NCBI RefSeq assembly: GCF_000735435.1
Contig: NZ_JMPP01000042.1
Coordinates: 1 to 54,163, forward strand
Direction of reading: 5' to 3'
Source of the DNA: Klebsiella planticola ATCC 33531
GTDB lineage: Bacteria > Pseudomonadota > Gammaproteobacteria > Enterobacterales > Enterobacteriaceae
Length of the DNA: 54,163 nucleotides
Shown: piece by piece, positions 44,164-53,704 of the stretch
How positions within the stretch are numbered: the stretch's first letter is position 1
How the letters are laid out: every line of letters begins with the position of its first letter
Program-made: the position numbers and the translations under genes
The notes under the pieces: model-generated
Told to the model about the DNA's origin: nothing
What the model saw: only the letters and a program-made list of their open reading frames with translations
Databases searched by the model: none

Positions 44164-44754
44164 ATGCACTACTTAAATCGGGAAGCTCGTCGGGAGGTGA
44201 TCATGCTGGCGGCGATGCGCGTCGCGCTGCAGGGTGGCTTAGGTGCCATGACCGTCCGGCAAATCGCCGCCGAAGCCGGAGTCTCTACCGGGCAACTGCA
44301 TCACCATTTCACCTCTATCGGCGAACTTAAGGCCCAGGCCTTCGTTCGGTTAATTCGTGAGATGCTGGATATCCAGCTGGTAGCGGAAGACGCCAGCTGG
44401 CGCGAGCGTCTGTTTTCCATGCTCGGCAGCGAAGATGGCCGCCTGGATCCCTATATCCGTCTGTGGCGCGAGGGGCAACTGCTCTGCGGGAGCGATAGCG
44501 ACATCAAAGAGGCCTACCTGCTCACCATGTCGATGTGGCACGAAGAGACGGTCAATATTATTCGTCTCGGTAGCGCAAGCGGTGAATTTCATCCCGCTGA
44601 CAGCGCGGAGAATATCGCCTGGCGTTTAATTGCCTTGGTCTGCGGACTGGATGGGATTTATGCGCTGGGAATGGAAGCGATCGACGACAGCGCATTTACA
44701 CGCTATATAAATCATTATATATCGTTAGAGCTGCTATGCCCGCCAACCATTTAG
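44164..44754 (+). CDS. smvR: TetR-family repressor of smvA
   Basis: 196 residues from ATG 44164 (GGGGAAAT upstream). N-terminal TetR helix-turn-helix: AAMRVALQGGLGAMTVRQIA, then AEAGVSTGQLHHHFTSIGEL. The C-terminal ligand domain is about 140 residues, containing LDPYIRLWREGQLL and SMWHEETVNIIRLG. It is divergent from smvA across a palindrome-rich gap, as in the SmvR-SmvA pair of Klebsiella, where loss of SmvR raises biocide tolerance. The name rests on that arrangement. A terminator follows at 44890. Confidence 0.85.
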   Translation: MHYLNREARREVIMLAAMRVALQGGLGAMTVRQIAAEAGVSTGQLHHHFTSIGELKAQAFVRLIREMLDIQLVAEDASWRERLFSMLGSEDGRLDPYIRLWREGQLLCGSDSDIKEAYLLTMSMWHEETVNIIRLGSASGEFHPADSAENIAWRLIALVCGLDGIYALGMEAIDDSAFTRYINHYISLELLCPPTI

Positions 44755-44889
44755 CCCCCAGACCTTCAGTTGTCCCGGGACGGCATGGTCTGTCGGCCCG
44801 ACAGAACCTGTCGCCGCTGCCAGCAGGGGCACATTTTGAATCACATTTCATTTACATTTAGTAACAAATAATAAACTCCTATTCCGTGC

Positions 44890-44914
44890 ACGCTTTCCTG
44901 AAGCGTTTTTTTTT
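44890..44914 (+). terminator. Intrinsic terminator after smvR
   Basis: ACGCTT (44890-44895) pairs with AAGCGT (44901-44906), followed by a long T-run to 44914. Confidence 0.8.
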
Positions 44915-45030
44915 ATCTATTCTTCAAACACTACAATAATTAATTCGGCCAGCCTTGATCGCCTCTTCTGCTTAATTTGCGGTGTTGTCATCTTTAAATT
45001 TTCTTTGGTTACTGGGCACGCGAGGGCACT

Positions 45031-46419
45031 ATGTCAAGAGAAAGTGAGAAAGATAATCATTACCTTTTAAAAGGATGGCGCCCGGAAAATCCGGCATTCT
45101 GGGAAAATAAAGGCAAAGCCATTGCGCGAAGAAATCTTATTATTTCAGTGAGTTGTTTACTTCTCGCCTTCTGCGTATGGATGTTATTCAGCGCGGTTGC
45201 GGTTAATCTCAATAAAGTCGGCTTTAATTTCACCACTGACCAGCTTTTTTTATTAACCGCGCTTCCTTCGCTGTCCGGGGCAATATTACGCGTACCCTAT
45301 TCTTTTATGGTTCCTATATTTGGCGGACGCTACTGGACGGTGATCAGTACCGTTATTTTAGTGGTGCCCTGTCTGTGGCTTGGGATCGCGGTGCAAAACC
45401 CGGCAACCCCATTCTGGATATTTATTCTTATCGCTCTGCTGTGTGGGTTTGCCGGGGCTAACTTTGCCTCCAGCATGGGCAACATCAGCTTTTTCTACCC
45501 GAAAGCGAAGCAAGGCAGCGCCCTCGGCGTGAACGGCGGCCTGGGCAACCTCGGCGTCAGCGTGATGCAGCTGCTCTCGCCGGTAGTGATCTTCGTGCCG
45601 ATCTTCACTTTTGTTGGCGTTCGCGGCGTCGACCAAGCGGACGGCGCGACTCTGTGGCTCGGCAACTCGCCGCTAATCTGGGTGCCGCTGCTGCTCGCCG
45701 CTACCGTGGCGGCGTGGTTCGGGATGAACGATATCGCCGGCGCCAAAACCTCCATTCGCGATCAGCTCCCGGTGTTGAAACGCCCGCATATGTGGCTGCT
45801 GAGCCTGCTTTATCTCGCCACCTTCGGCTCGTTCATCGGTTTTTCCGCCGGCTTCGCGATGCTGGCCAAAACGCAGTTTCCGGAGGTGAATATCCTGAAG
45901 CTGGCCTTCTTTGGCCCGTTTATCGGCGCCCTGGCGCGATCCTTCGGCGGCATCATTTCCGACCGTCTGGGCGGCGTCAACGTCACCCTGGTGAACTTCA
46001 TTCTGATGGCGCTGTTTACCGGCCTGCTGTTCCTCACCCTGCCCGGCTCCGGTTCCGGGAGTTTCCTCGCATTTTACGTGGTGTTTATGGGGCTGTTCCT
46101 CACCGCGGGTCTTGGCAGCGGCTCCACGTTCCAGATGATCGCCGTGATCTTTCGCCAGATAACCCTCGATAGCGTCAAGAAACGCGGCGGCAGCGATGAA
46201 CAGGCCCAGCACGAAGCGGTCACCGATACCGCCGCCGCGCTCGGGTTTATCTCCGCCATTGGCGCCGTCGGGGGGTTCTTCATCCCAAAAGCCTTTGGCA
46301 CCTCGTTAGCCATGACCGGCTCCCCGGTCGGCGCCATGAAGGTTTTCTTTGTCTTTTATGTCGTTTGCGTACTGGTGACCTGGCTGGTCTATGGTCGTCG
46401 TAAACCGGCAAAAAAATAA
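45031..46419 (+). CDS. narU: Nitrate/nitrite transporter NarU
   Basis: 462 residues, closely matching E. coli NarU (YLLKGWRPENPAFWENKGKA near the start, then RRNLIISVSCLLLAFCVWML). It is an MFS protein of the nitrate/nitrite porter family with 12 membrane segments. The signature GFAGANFASSMGNISFF and the second nitrate signature GLGNLGVSVMQL are present. It brings nitrate in and takes nitrite out for NarZ. It precedes narZ as in E. coli, separated by a REP pair. NarK is the closest alternative, but gene order favours NarU. Confidence 0.93.
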   Translation: MSRESEKDNHYLLKGWRPENPAFWENKGKAIARRNLIISVSCLLLAFCVWMLFSAVAVNLNKVGFNFTTDQLFLLTALPSLSGAILRVPYSFMVPIFGGRYWTVISTVILVVPCLWLGIAVQNPATPFWIFILIALLCGFAGANFASSMGNISFFYPKAKQGSALGVNGGLGNLGVSVMQLLSPVVIFVPIFTFVGVRGVDQADGATLWLGNSPLIWVPLLLAATVAAWFGMNDIAGAKTSIRDQLPVLKRPHMWLLSLLYLATFGSFIGFSAGFAMLAKTQFPEVNILKLAFFGPFIGALARSFGGIISDRLGGVNVTLVNFILMALFTGLLFLTLPGSGSGSFLAFYVVFMGLFLTAGLGSGSTFQMIAVIFRQITLDSVKKRGGSDEQAQHEAVTDTAAALGFISAIGAVGGFFIPKAFGTSLAMTGSPVGAMKVFFVFYVVCVLVTWLVYGRRKPAKK

Positions 46420-46429
46420 CGGCATATTT

Positions 46430-46514
46430 GTCGGATGGCGGCTGACGCCTTTATCCGGCCTACGGGATCGTGCGGTCTTGCGGGCCGGATAAGGTGCAAA
46501 CGCGTCGCTTCCGG
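46430..46514. repeat. REP (BIME) element pair between narU and narZ
   Basis: A REP-like stretch (GTCGGATGGCGGCTGACGCC at 46430, then TTATCCGGCCTACGG) is followed by an inverted partner (GGGCCGGATAAGGTGCAAAC, about 46482-46514). Such enterobacterial repeats fold into stable hairpins between genes of an operon and can stabilise the upstream mRNA. Confidence 0.75.
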
Positions 46515-46556
46515 TAAGGGCTTGATGCCGGACATTATCGGAGCAGGAGAAACGTC

Positions 46557-49500
46557 ATGAGTAAACTACTGGATCGCTTTCGCTACTTTAAGCAGAAACG
46601 CGAGACCTTTGCCAACGGCCACGGTCAGGTCCTGGATACCAATCGTGACTGGGAAGATAGCTACCGTCAGCGCTGGCAGTTCGACAAAATCGTCCGTTCC
46701 ACGCACGGAGTAAACTGTACGGGCTCATGCAGCTGGAAAATTTACGTCAAAAACGGTCTGGTCACCTGGGAAACCCAGCAGACGGACTATCCGCGCACCC
46801 GCCCGGATCTGCCCAACCACGAACCGCGCGGCTGCCCGCGCGGCGCCAGCTACTCCTGGTATCTCTACAGCGCTAATCGACTCAAATACCCGCTGGCGCG
46901 TAAACGGCTGATTGAGCTATGGCGCGCGGCGCTGGACCGCCATCCCGACCCGGTCGATGCCTGGAACAGCATCATGGAAGATCCGCAGCAGTGCCTCAGC
47001 TACAAGCAGATGCGCGGCAAAGGCGGGTTTATTCGCTCGACCTGGAAAGAGCTGAACCAGCTGATTGCCGCCGCCAACGTCTGGACCATCAAGCATTATG
47101 GCCCGGACCGCATTGTCGGCTTCTCGCCGATCCCGGCGATGTCGATGGTCTCTTATGCCGCCGGCACCCGCTACCTGTCGCTGATCGGCGGTACCTGCCT
47201 GAGCTTCTACGACTGGTATTGCGACCTCCCCCCCGCCTCGCCGATGACCTGGGGCGAACAGACCGACGTGCCGGAATCCGCCGACTGGTATAACTCCAGC
47301 TACATTATCGCCTGGGGCTCTAACGTTCCGCAGACCCGAACGCCTGACGCCCACTTTTTTACCGAGGTGCGCTATAAAGGCACCAAAACCATTGCCATTA
47401 CGCCGGACTATTCGGAAGTGGCGAAACTGTGCGATCAGTGGCTGGCGCCGAAACAGGGTACCGACAGCGCGCTGGCCATGGCGATGGGCCATGTCATCTT
47501 AAAACGCTTCCACCTCGATAATCCGAGCGATTATTTCCTCAACTACTGCCGCCACTACACCGACATGCCGATGCTGGTGTTGCTCGACGATCGCGACGAC
47601 GGTACCACCGTCCCCGGACGAATGGTGCGCGCTTCGGACCTGCTGGACGGACTGGGCGAGAGCAACAATCCGCAGTGGAAAACGGTGGCCTTCAGCACCG
47701 CCGGTGAACTGGTCGCCCCCAATGGATCTATCGGTTTTCGCTGGGGCGAAAAAGGGAAATGGAACCTCGAACAGCGGGCCGCCGGGCAAGAGACCGAACT
47801 CACTCTTTCGTTGCTGGATCTCAAAGATGAGGTCGCCGCCGTAGGCTTCCCCTATTTTGGCGGCAATGAAAACCCGCATTTTCGTAGCGTGCCGCAGCAG
47901 CCGGTGCTGATTCATCGGCTGCCGGCCAAACGTCTGACCCTGGCCAGCGGCAAGAGCAGACTGGTGGTTAGCGTCTATGATCTGGTGCTGGCTAACTACG
48001 GCCTTGACCGGGGGCTCGACGATGAGAACGCCGCCGGTGATTTCAGCGAAGTGAAAGCCTACACCCCGGCCTGGGCGGAACAGATTACCGGCGTTCCCCG
48101 TCACCACATCGAGCAAATCGCCTGGGAGTTCGCCGATACCGCGCATAAAACCCACGGCCGCTCGATGATTATCCTCGGCGCCGGCGTCAACCACTGGTAC
48201 CACATGGATATGAACTACCGGGGGATGATCAATATGCTGGTGTTCTGCGGCTGCGTCGGACAAAGCGGCGGCGGCTGGTCGCACTATGTCGGCCAGGAAA
48301 AACTGCGTCCGCAGACCGGTTGGCTGCCGCTGGCGTTTGCCACCGACTGGAGCCGCCCGCCGCGCCAGATGAACAGCACCTCTTATTTCTACAACCACTC
48401 CAGCCAGTGGCGCTATGAAAAGCTGACCGCCCAGGAGCTCCTCTCGCCGCTGGCGGACGCCAGTCGATATACCGGACACCTGATTGATTTCAACGTGCGC
48501 GCCGAGCGCATGGGCTGGCTGCCTTCCGCCCCGCAGCTCAGCGTCAATCCGCTGACCATTAAGCGGCAGGCCGATGCCGCCGGCCTCACACCCGCCGACT
48601 ACACCGCGCAGGCGCTGAAATCCGGCGCCATCCGCTTTGCCTGCGAGCAACCGGATAACGGTAAAAACCACCCGCGGAATATGTTTATCTGGCGCTCCAA
48701 CCTGCTGGGTTCCTCCGGCAAGGGGCATGAGTACATGCTCAAATATCTGCTGGGTACCGACAGCGGCATCCAGGGCGATGAACTGGGGGCGACGGACGAG
48801 GTTAAACCGGAAGAGGTCGAGTGGCAGACCGCGGCGATTGAAGGCAAGCTCGATCTGCTGGTGACCCTCGATTTCCGCATGTCGAGCACCTGCCTGTTTT
48901 CAGATATCGTTCTGCCGACCGCCACCTGGTATGAAAAAGACGATATGAACACCTCGGATATGCATCCGTTTATCCACCCGCTTTCCGCCGCCGTCGACCC
49001 GGCCTGGGAAGCCAAAAGCGACTGGGAAATCTATAAAGAGATCGCCAACGTCTTTTCAACGGTCTGCGTCGGCCACCTCGACGCGGAGACCGATGTGGTA
49101 CTTCTGCCTTTGCAGCATGACTCTGCGGGTGAGCTGTCCCAGCCCTTCGATGTGGTTGACTGGCATAAGGGCGAGTGCGATCTGATTCCGGGGAAAACGG
49201 CCCCCACCATCGCGGTCGTCGAGCGCGATTACCCTGCCACCTACGAGCGCTTCACTTCCCTGGGCCCGCTGCTGGATAAGCTGGGCAACGGCAGTAAAGG
49301 CATCAGCTGGAAAACGCAGGATGAGGTCGATTTCCTCGGCAAACTCAATTACGTCAAGCCCGACGGCCCGGCAAAAGGCCGCCCGCGCATCGACAGCGCC
49401 ATCGACGCCACGGAAGTGATCCTCAGCCTGGCGCCGGAAACCAACGGCCAGGTGGCGGTCAAGGCCTGGCAGGCGCTGGGAGAGTTTACCGGGCGCGATC

Positions 49501-50297
49501 ACACCCATCTGGCCATCAACAAAGAAGATGAGAAGATTCGCTTTCGCGATATTCAGGCCCAGCCGCGTAAAATCATCTCCAGCCCGACCTGGTCCGGCCT
49601 GGAAAGCGAACATGTCTCCTACAATGCCGGCTACACCAATGTCCATGAACTGATCCCCTGGCGCACGCTCTCCGGCCGCCAGCAGCTGTATCAGGATCAT
49701 CCGTGGATGCGCGCCTTCGGCGAAAGCCTGGTGGTCTACCGACCGCCGATTGATACTCGTAGCGTCAGCCATATGCATGAGATTCCGCCCAACGGCTTCC
49801 CGGAAAAGGCGCTCAATTTCCTCACCCCGCACCAGAAATGGGGGATTCACTCCACCTACAGCGAAAACCTGCTGATGCTGACCCTGTCGCGCGGCGGGCC
49901 GATCGTCTGGATCAGTGAAACCGACGCCAGAGAGCTGGGCATCGAAGACAATGACTGGATTGAGGCTTTTAACGCCAACGGTGCGCTCACCGCCCGGGCG
50001 GTGGTGAGCCAGCGCGTACCGCCCGGCATGACCATGATGTACCACGCGCAGGAGCGCATCATGAACATTCCCGGATCTGAAGTCACCGGCCGTCGCGGCG
50101 GCATTCATAACTCGGTGACCCGCATTTGCCCGAAACCCACCCATATGATTGGCGGCTATGCGCAGCTGGCCTACGGCTTTAACTATTACGGTACCGTCGG
50201 CTCCAACCGCGATGAGTTCATCATGATTCGTAAAATGAGCAACATTAACTGGCTGGATGACGAAGGTCGCGATCAGGTACAGGAGGCGAAAAAATGA
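46557..50297 (+). CDS. narZ: Respiratory nitrate reductase 2, molybdenum (alpha) subunit
   Basis: 1246 residues, as expected for NarG/NarZ. It begins MSKLLDRFRYFKQKRETFAN. The FS0 cluster is ligated through HGVNCTGSCSWKIYVKNG (one His, cysteines) and a later Cys in RGCPRGASYSW. The Mo-ligand Asp lies in LSFYDWYCDLPPASP. It reduces nitrate to nitrite at a bis-MGD centre, facing the cytoplasm. The ATGA overlap with narY and the adjacent narU identify the narUZYWV set (nitrate reductase Z) rather than narGHJI, which normally has narK and narXL nearby. Confidence 0.95.
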   Translation: MSKLLDRFRYFKQKRETFANGHGQVLDTNRDWEDSYRQRWQFDKIVRSTHGVNCTGSCSWKIYVKNGLVTWETQQTDYPRTRPDLPNHEPRGCPRGASYSWYLYSANRLKYPLARKRLIELWRAALDRHPDPVDAWNSIMEDPQQCLSYKQMRGKGGFIRSTWKELNQLIAAANVWTIKHYGPDRIVGFSPIPAMSMVSYAAGTRYLSLIGGTCLSFYDWYCDLPPASPMTWGEQTDVPESADWYNSSYIIAWGSNVPQTRTPDAHFFTEVRYKGTKTIAITPDYSEVAKLCDQWLAPKQGTDSALAMAMGHVILKRFHLDNPSDYFLNYCRHYTDMPMLVLLDDRDDGTTVPGRMVRASDLLDGLGESNNPQWKTVAFSTAGELVAPNGSIGFRWGEKGKWNLEQRAAGQETELTLSLLDLKDEVAAVGFPYFGGNENPHFRSVPQQPVLIHRLPAKRLTLASGKSRLVVSVYDLVLANYGLDRGLDDENAAGDFSEVKAYTPAWAEQITGVPRHHIEQIAWEFADTAHKTHGRSMIILGAGVNHWYHMDMNYRGMINMLVFCGCVGQSGGGWSHYVGQEKLRPQTGWLPLAFATDWSRPPRQMNSTSYFYNHSSQWRYEKLTAQELLSPLADASRYTGHLIDFNVRAERMGWLPSAPQLSVNPLTIKRQADAAGLTPADYTAQALKSGAIRFACEQPDNGKNHPRNMFIWRSNLLGSSGKGHEYMLKYLLGTDSGIQGDELGATDEVKPEEVEWQTAAIEGKLDLLVTLDFRMSSTCLFSDIVLPTATWYEKDDMNTSDMHPFIHPLSAAVDPAWEAKSDWEIYKEIANVFSTVCVGHLDAETDVVLLPLQHDSAGELSQPFDVVDWHKGECDLIPGKTAPTIAVVERDYPATYERFTSLGPLLDKLGNGSKGISWKTQDEVDFLGKLNYVKPDGPAKGRPRIDSAIDATEVILSLAPETNGQVAVKAWQALGEFTGRDHTHLAINKEDEKIRFRDIQAQPRKIISSPTWSGLESEHVSYNAGYTNVHELIPWRTLSGRQQLYQDHPWMRAFGESLVVYRPPIDTRSVSHMHEIPPNGFPEKALNFLTPHQKWGIHSTYSENLLMLTLSRGGPIVWISETDARELGIEDNDWIEAFNANGALTARAVVSQRVPPGMTMMYHAQERIMNIPGSEVTGRRGGIHNSVTRICPKPTHMIGGYAQLAYGFNYYGTVGSNRDEFIMIRKMSNINWLDDEGRDQVQEAKK

Positions 50298-51820
50298 AAA
50301 TCCGCTCACAAGTTGGCATGGTGCTCAATCTCGACAAATGCATCGGCTGCCATACCTGCTCGGTCACCTGCAAGAACGTCTGGACCGGACGCGAAGGGAT
50401 GGAATACGCCTGGTTTAACAATGTCGAAACCAAACCCGGTATCGGCTACCCGAAAAACTGGGAAGACCAGGAGGAGTGGCAAGGCGGCTGGATCCGCGGG
50501 ATCACCGGTAAGCTGACGCCGCGCCTCGGCAACCGCGTTGGCGTATTGTCAAAAATCTTCGCCAACCCGCAGTTGCCGGGCATCGACGACTATTACGAAC
50601 CCTTCACCTACGACTACCAGCATCTGCATACCGCGCCGGAGAGCCAGCATCTGCCTACCGCCCGCCCCCGTTCGCTGATCAGCGGTAAGCGGATGGACAA
50701 AATCAGCTGGGGCCCCAACTGGGAAGAGCTGCTCGGCGGCGAGTTTGAAAAGCGCGCCCGTGACCGCAACTTCGAAGCCATGCAGAAAGAGATGTACGGC
50801 CAGTTTGAAAATACCTTCATGATGTATCTGCCGCGCCTGTGCGAACACTGCCTTAACCCGAGCTGCGTCGCGACCTGCCCGAGCGGCGCTATCTATAAGC
50901 GCGAAGAGGATGGCATCGTACTGATCGATCAGGATAAATGCCGCGGCTGGCGCATGTGCATCAGCGGCTGTCCGTATAAAAAAATCTACTTCAACTGGAA
51001 AAGCGGCAAATCGGAGAAGTGCATTTTCTGCTATCCACGGATTGAATCCGGCCAGCCGACGGTCTGTTCGGAAACCTGCGTCGGACGCATTCGCTACCTC
51101 GGCGTGCTGCTGTATGACGCCGATCGGATTGAAGAAGCGGCCAGCACCGAACATGAAACCGACCTCTATGAGCGCCAGTGCGATGTGTTCCTCGATCCCC
51201 ACGACCCGGCGGTGATTGAAGAGGCGTTGAAGCAAGGCATCCCGCATAACGTCATCGAGGCGGCGCAGAAATCGCCGGTCTATAAACTGGCGATGGACTG
51301 GAAGCTGGCGCTACCGCTGCACCCGGAGTATCGCACCCTGCCGATGGTCTGGTACGTCCCGCCGCTGTCGCCGATTCAGTCGGTCGCCGATGCGGGCGGC
51401 CTGCCGAATAATGGCAGCATCCTGCCCGCCGTCGAAAGCCTGCGCATTCCGGTCCAGTATCTGGCCAATCTGCTGAGCGCCGGCGATACCGGGCCGGTGC
51501 TGCGCGCGCTGAAACGGATGATGGCGATGCGCCACTACAAACGCTCACAAACCGTCGAAGGGGTGACCGACACCCGGGCTATCGAAGAGGTGGGCTTAAG
51601 CGTGGAGCAGGTCGAGGAGATGTACCGCTACCTGGCCATCGCTAACTATGAAGATCGCTTCGTGATCCCCACCAGCCATCGGGAAATGGCCGAAGATGCC
51701 TTCCCGGAACGCAACGGCTGCGGATTTACCTTCGGTGATGGTTGCCACGGGTCGGATAGCAAATTCAACCTGTTCAACAGCCAGCGCATCGATGCGATCA
51801 ACATCGGGGAGAAAGAGTAA
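50294..51820 (+). CDS. narY: Respiratory nitrate reductase 2, iron-sulfur (beta) subunit
   Basis: 508 residues. Four cysteine groups: CIGCHTCSVTCKNVW, CEHCLNPSCVATCPSGA, CRGWRMCISGCPYKK (Trp replaces a Cys, marking the [3Fe-4S] cluster typical of NarH/NarY) and CIFCYPRIESGQPTVC followed by ETCVGR. It carries electrons from NarV to NarZ. It overlaps narZ by 4 bases; its stop shares one base with the narW start. Confidence 0.96.
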   Translation: MKIRSQVGMVLNLDKCIGCHTCSVTCKNVWTGREGMEYAWFNNVETKPGIGYPKNWEDQEEWQGGWIRGITGKLTPRLGNRVGVLSKIFANPQLPGIDDYYEPFTYDYQHLHTAPESQHLPTARPRSLISGKRMDKISWGPNWEELLGGEFEKRARDRNFEAMQKEMYGQFENTFMMYLPRLCEHCLNPSCVATCPSGAIYKREEDGIVLIDQDKCRGWRMCISGCPYKKIYFNWKSGKSEKCIFCYPRIESGQPTVCSETCVGRIRYLGVLLYDADRIEEAASTEHETDLYERQCDVFLDPHDPAVIEEALKQGIPHNVIEAAQKSPVYKLAMDWKLALPLHPEYRTLPMVWYVPPLSPIQSVADAGGLPNNGSILPAVESLRIPVQYLANLLSAGDTGPVLRALKRMMAMRHYKRSQTVEGVTDTRAIEEVGLSVEQVEEMYRYLAIANYEDRFVIPTSHREMAEDAFPERNGCGFTFGDGCHGSDSKFNLFNSQRIDAINIGEKE

Positions 51821-52515
51821 TGCGGATCCTCAAAATCATCGGTCTGCTGCTGGAGTATCCGGATAGCCTGCTATGGGACAACCGTGAAGAGGCGCTGGAG
51901 TTGGTCCGTGCCGATGCGCCGGCGCTGCTGCCGTTTGTTGCATCGCTGCTGGCCGCCCCGCTGCTCGACCGCCAGGCCGAATGGTGCGAAGTGTTTGACC
52001 GCGGACGGGCCACCTCGCTGCTGCTGTTTGAACATGTTCACGCCGAATCCCGCGACCGCGGCCAGGCAATGGTCGAGCTCATGAATCAGTATGAGCAGGC
52101 CGGGCTGCACATCGACTGCCGGGAGCTGCCTGACCATTTACCGCTCTATCTGGAGTACCTCAGTAGCCTGCCGGCAGATGACGCCAGAGAAGGCCTGCAC
52201 AACGTTGCCCCGATTCTGGCGCTGCTTGGCGGGCGCGTCAAACAGCGCCAGTGCCAATACTATCAGCTGTTTGACGCCCTGCTGGCGCTGGCCGGCAGCA
52301 CGCTCAGCAGTGACAGTGTCACCAGACAGGTGGCGGGTGAACAGCGCGATGATACCCGCCAGGCGCTGGATGCGGTGTGGGAGGAAGAGCAGGTGAAGTT
52401 TATCGAAGATAACGCCACCGCCTGCGACAGCTCTCCGATGCAACATTATCAACGACGCTTTAGCCAGGACGTCGCGCCGCAGTACGTCGACGTCGGTGCC
52501 GGAGGCCCGAAATGA
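51820..52515 (+). CDS. narW: Nitrate reductase 2 molybdenum cofactor assembly chaperone
   Basis: 231 residues, of the NarJ/NarW chaperone family. Helical pattern: [20 protein letters not shown] at the start, then [20 protein letters not shown] and [14 protein letters not shown], followed by an acidic tail. It inserts the molybdenum cofactor into NarZ and is not part of the finished enzyme. It is coupled by overlaps at both ends. Confidence 0.95.
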   Translation: MRILKIIGLLLEYPDSLLWDNREEALELVRADAPALLPFVASLLAAPLLDRQAEWCEVFDRGRATSLLLFEHVHAESRDRGQAMVELMNQYEQAGLHIDCRELPDHLPLYLEYLSSLPADDAREGLHNVAPILALLGGRVKQRQCQYYQLFDALLALAGSTLSSDSVTRQVAGEQRDDTRQALDAVWEEEQVKFIEDNATACDSSPMQHYQRRFSQDVAPQYVDVGAGGPK

Positions 52516-53192
52516 TACAGTACCTGAACGTCTTTTTTTACGATATCTACCCCTATCTGTGCGGGACCGTGTTTCTCATCGGCAGTTGGCTACGCTACGA
52601 CTACGGGCAGTATACGTGGCGCGCCTCCTCCAGCCAGATGCTCGACAAACGCGGCATGGTGCTGTGGTCGAATCTGTTCCATATCGGCATCCTGGGCATT
52701 TTTTTCGGCCACCTCTTCGGGATGCTGACCCCGCACTGGGTTTACTCCTGGTTCCTGCCGATGTCGCAAAAGCAGCTGATGGCGATGATTCTCGGCGGGA
52801 TCTGCGGCGTACTGACGCTGGTGGGCGGCGCCGGGCTGCTGATTCGTCGGCTGACCAACCCGCGTATTCGCGCCAACTCATCGACGGCGGATATTTTGAT
52901 TCTGAGCATTCTGCTGATTCAGTGCGCGCTGGGTCTGACGACGATCCCCTTCTCCGCTCAACATCCTGACGGCAGCGAAATGCTCAAGCTGGTGGACTGG
53001 GCCCAGGCGGTGGTCACCTTCCACGGCGGCGCCTCGGCGCATCTGGATGGCGTGGCGTTTATCTACCGCGTGCATCTGGTGCTGGGGATGACCATCTTCC
53101 TGATCTTCCCGTTCACTCGCCTGGTGCACGTCTGGAGCGCGCCGATAGAGTATCTGACCCGCCGCTACCAGCTGGTGAGATCCCGACGCTGA
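52512..53192 (+). CDS. narV: Respiratory nitrate reductase 2, cytochrome b (gamma) subunit
   Basis: 226 residues, five membrane segments. Heme-ligand histidines are seen in [19 protein letters not shown] (two) and in [20 protein letters not shown]. It oxidises quinol at the membrane and feeds electrons to NarY. Begins [20 protein letters not shown], as in NarI/NarV. Overlaps narW by 4 bases; a hairpin follows its stop. Confidence 0.95.
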   Translation: MIQYLNVFFYDIYPYLCGTVFLIGSWLRYDYGQYTWRASSSQMLDKRGMVLWSNLFHIGILGIFFGHLFGMLTPHWVYSWFLPMSQKQLMAMILGGICGVLTLVGGAGLLIRRLTNPRIRANSSTADILILSILLIQCALGLTTIPFSAQHPDGSEMLKLVDWAQAVVTFHGGASAHLDGVAFIYRVHLVLGMTIFLIFPFTRLVHVWSAPIEYLTRRYQLVRSRR

Positions 53193-53233
53193 ATGTTTTA
53201 CCACTCGCTCTGTCAGCCCTTATAAGCTAACCA

Positions 53234-53259
53234 ATCAGCCTCCGCGCCAGGAGGCTGAT
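53234..53259 (+). terminator. Hairpin after narV
   Basis: ATCAGCCTCC (53234-53243) pairs with GGAGGCTGAT (53250-53259), a perfect 10-bp stem. Only a weak T-stretch follows. Confidence 0.6.
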
Positions 53260-53386
53260 GCGTTTAAAACAGGCGGAAAAGAGTAACCCTGTAGTCGCTT
53301 CCCGCAATGACTTATACTGTTCCCGCGCGCGATCTCTTCTCTTGAAAAGCGCTGACTCAACCGGATGATACGGATGTGAGGGAATC

Positions 53387-53659
53387 ATGGGTAAATACGT
53401 CATTTTTATCAGCAGCCGCGGCGGGAAAGCCGTACCAAAAGAGGCAGTGACATCCTCTTTGATTAAAGAGATGAAACGACAGGGGTTCAGAAAGCATCAC
53501 GTTGCGGTAGAAGCTGAAAACGAAAAAGATGCCGTTAACGCGTTAAATAAATTTAATGACGATTATCTGACGGAGGTAAAGGAGTACACCGCAAGCGTTA
53601 TATTTATGTGCCTGTGTGCAATTCTGATGTTCATCATTTATCTTTTTGCAAACAGATAG
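53387..53659 (+). CDS. Small protein with a C-terminal membrane segment
   Basis: 90 residues, start preceded by GAGGGAA. The cytoplasmic part (~65 residues, KYVIFISSRGGKAVPKEAV, then KEMKRQGFRKHHVAVEAENE) is basic and mixed-charge. The last ~22 residues (ASVIFMCLCAILMFIIYLF) form one membrane segment, so it is tail-anchored or a small inner-membrane protein. I do not recognise the family. It is a lone gene between narV and a convergent partial LysR gene. Confidence 0.65.
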   Translation: MGKYVIFISSRGGKAVPKEAVTSSLIKEMKRQGFRKHHVAVEAENEKDAVNALNKFNDDYLTEVKEYTASVIFMCLCAILMFIIYLFANR

Positions 53660-53704
53660 CAAATTTACGCCGCCAGGCGCCAAAAACAGCTTAACAGACC
53701 GGGT

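Noticed and set aside
46430-46514. Possible CRISPR or transposon end between narU and narZ
   Set aside because: The sequence is a standard REP pair; there are no regular spacers, target duplications or transposase genes.
49056-50309. 417-residue minus-strand frame opposite narZ
   Set aside because: narZ is certain on the + strand; the frame is an artefact of its codon bias.
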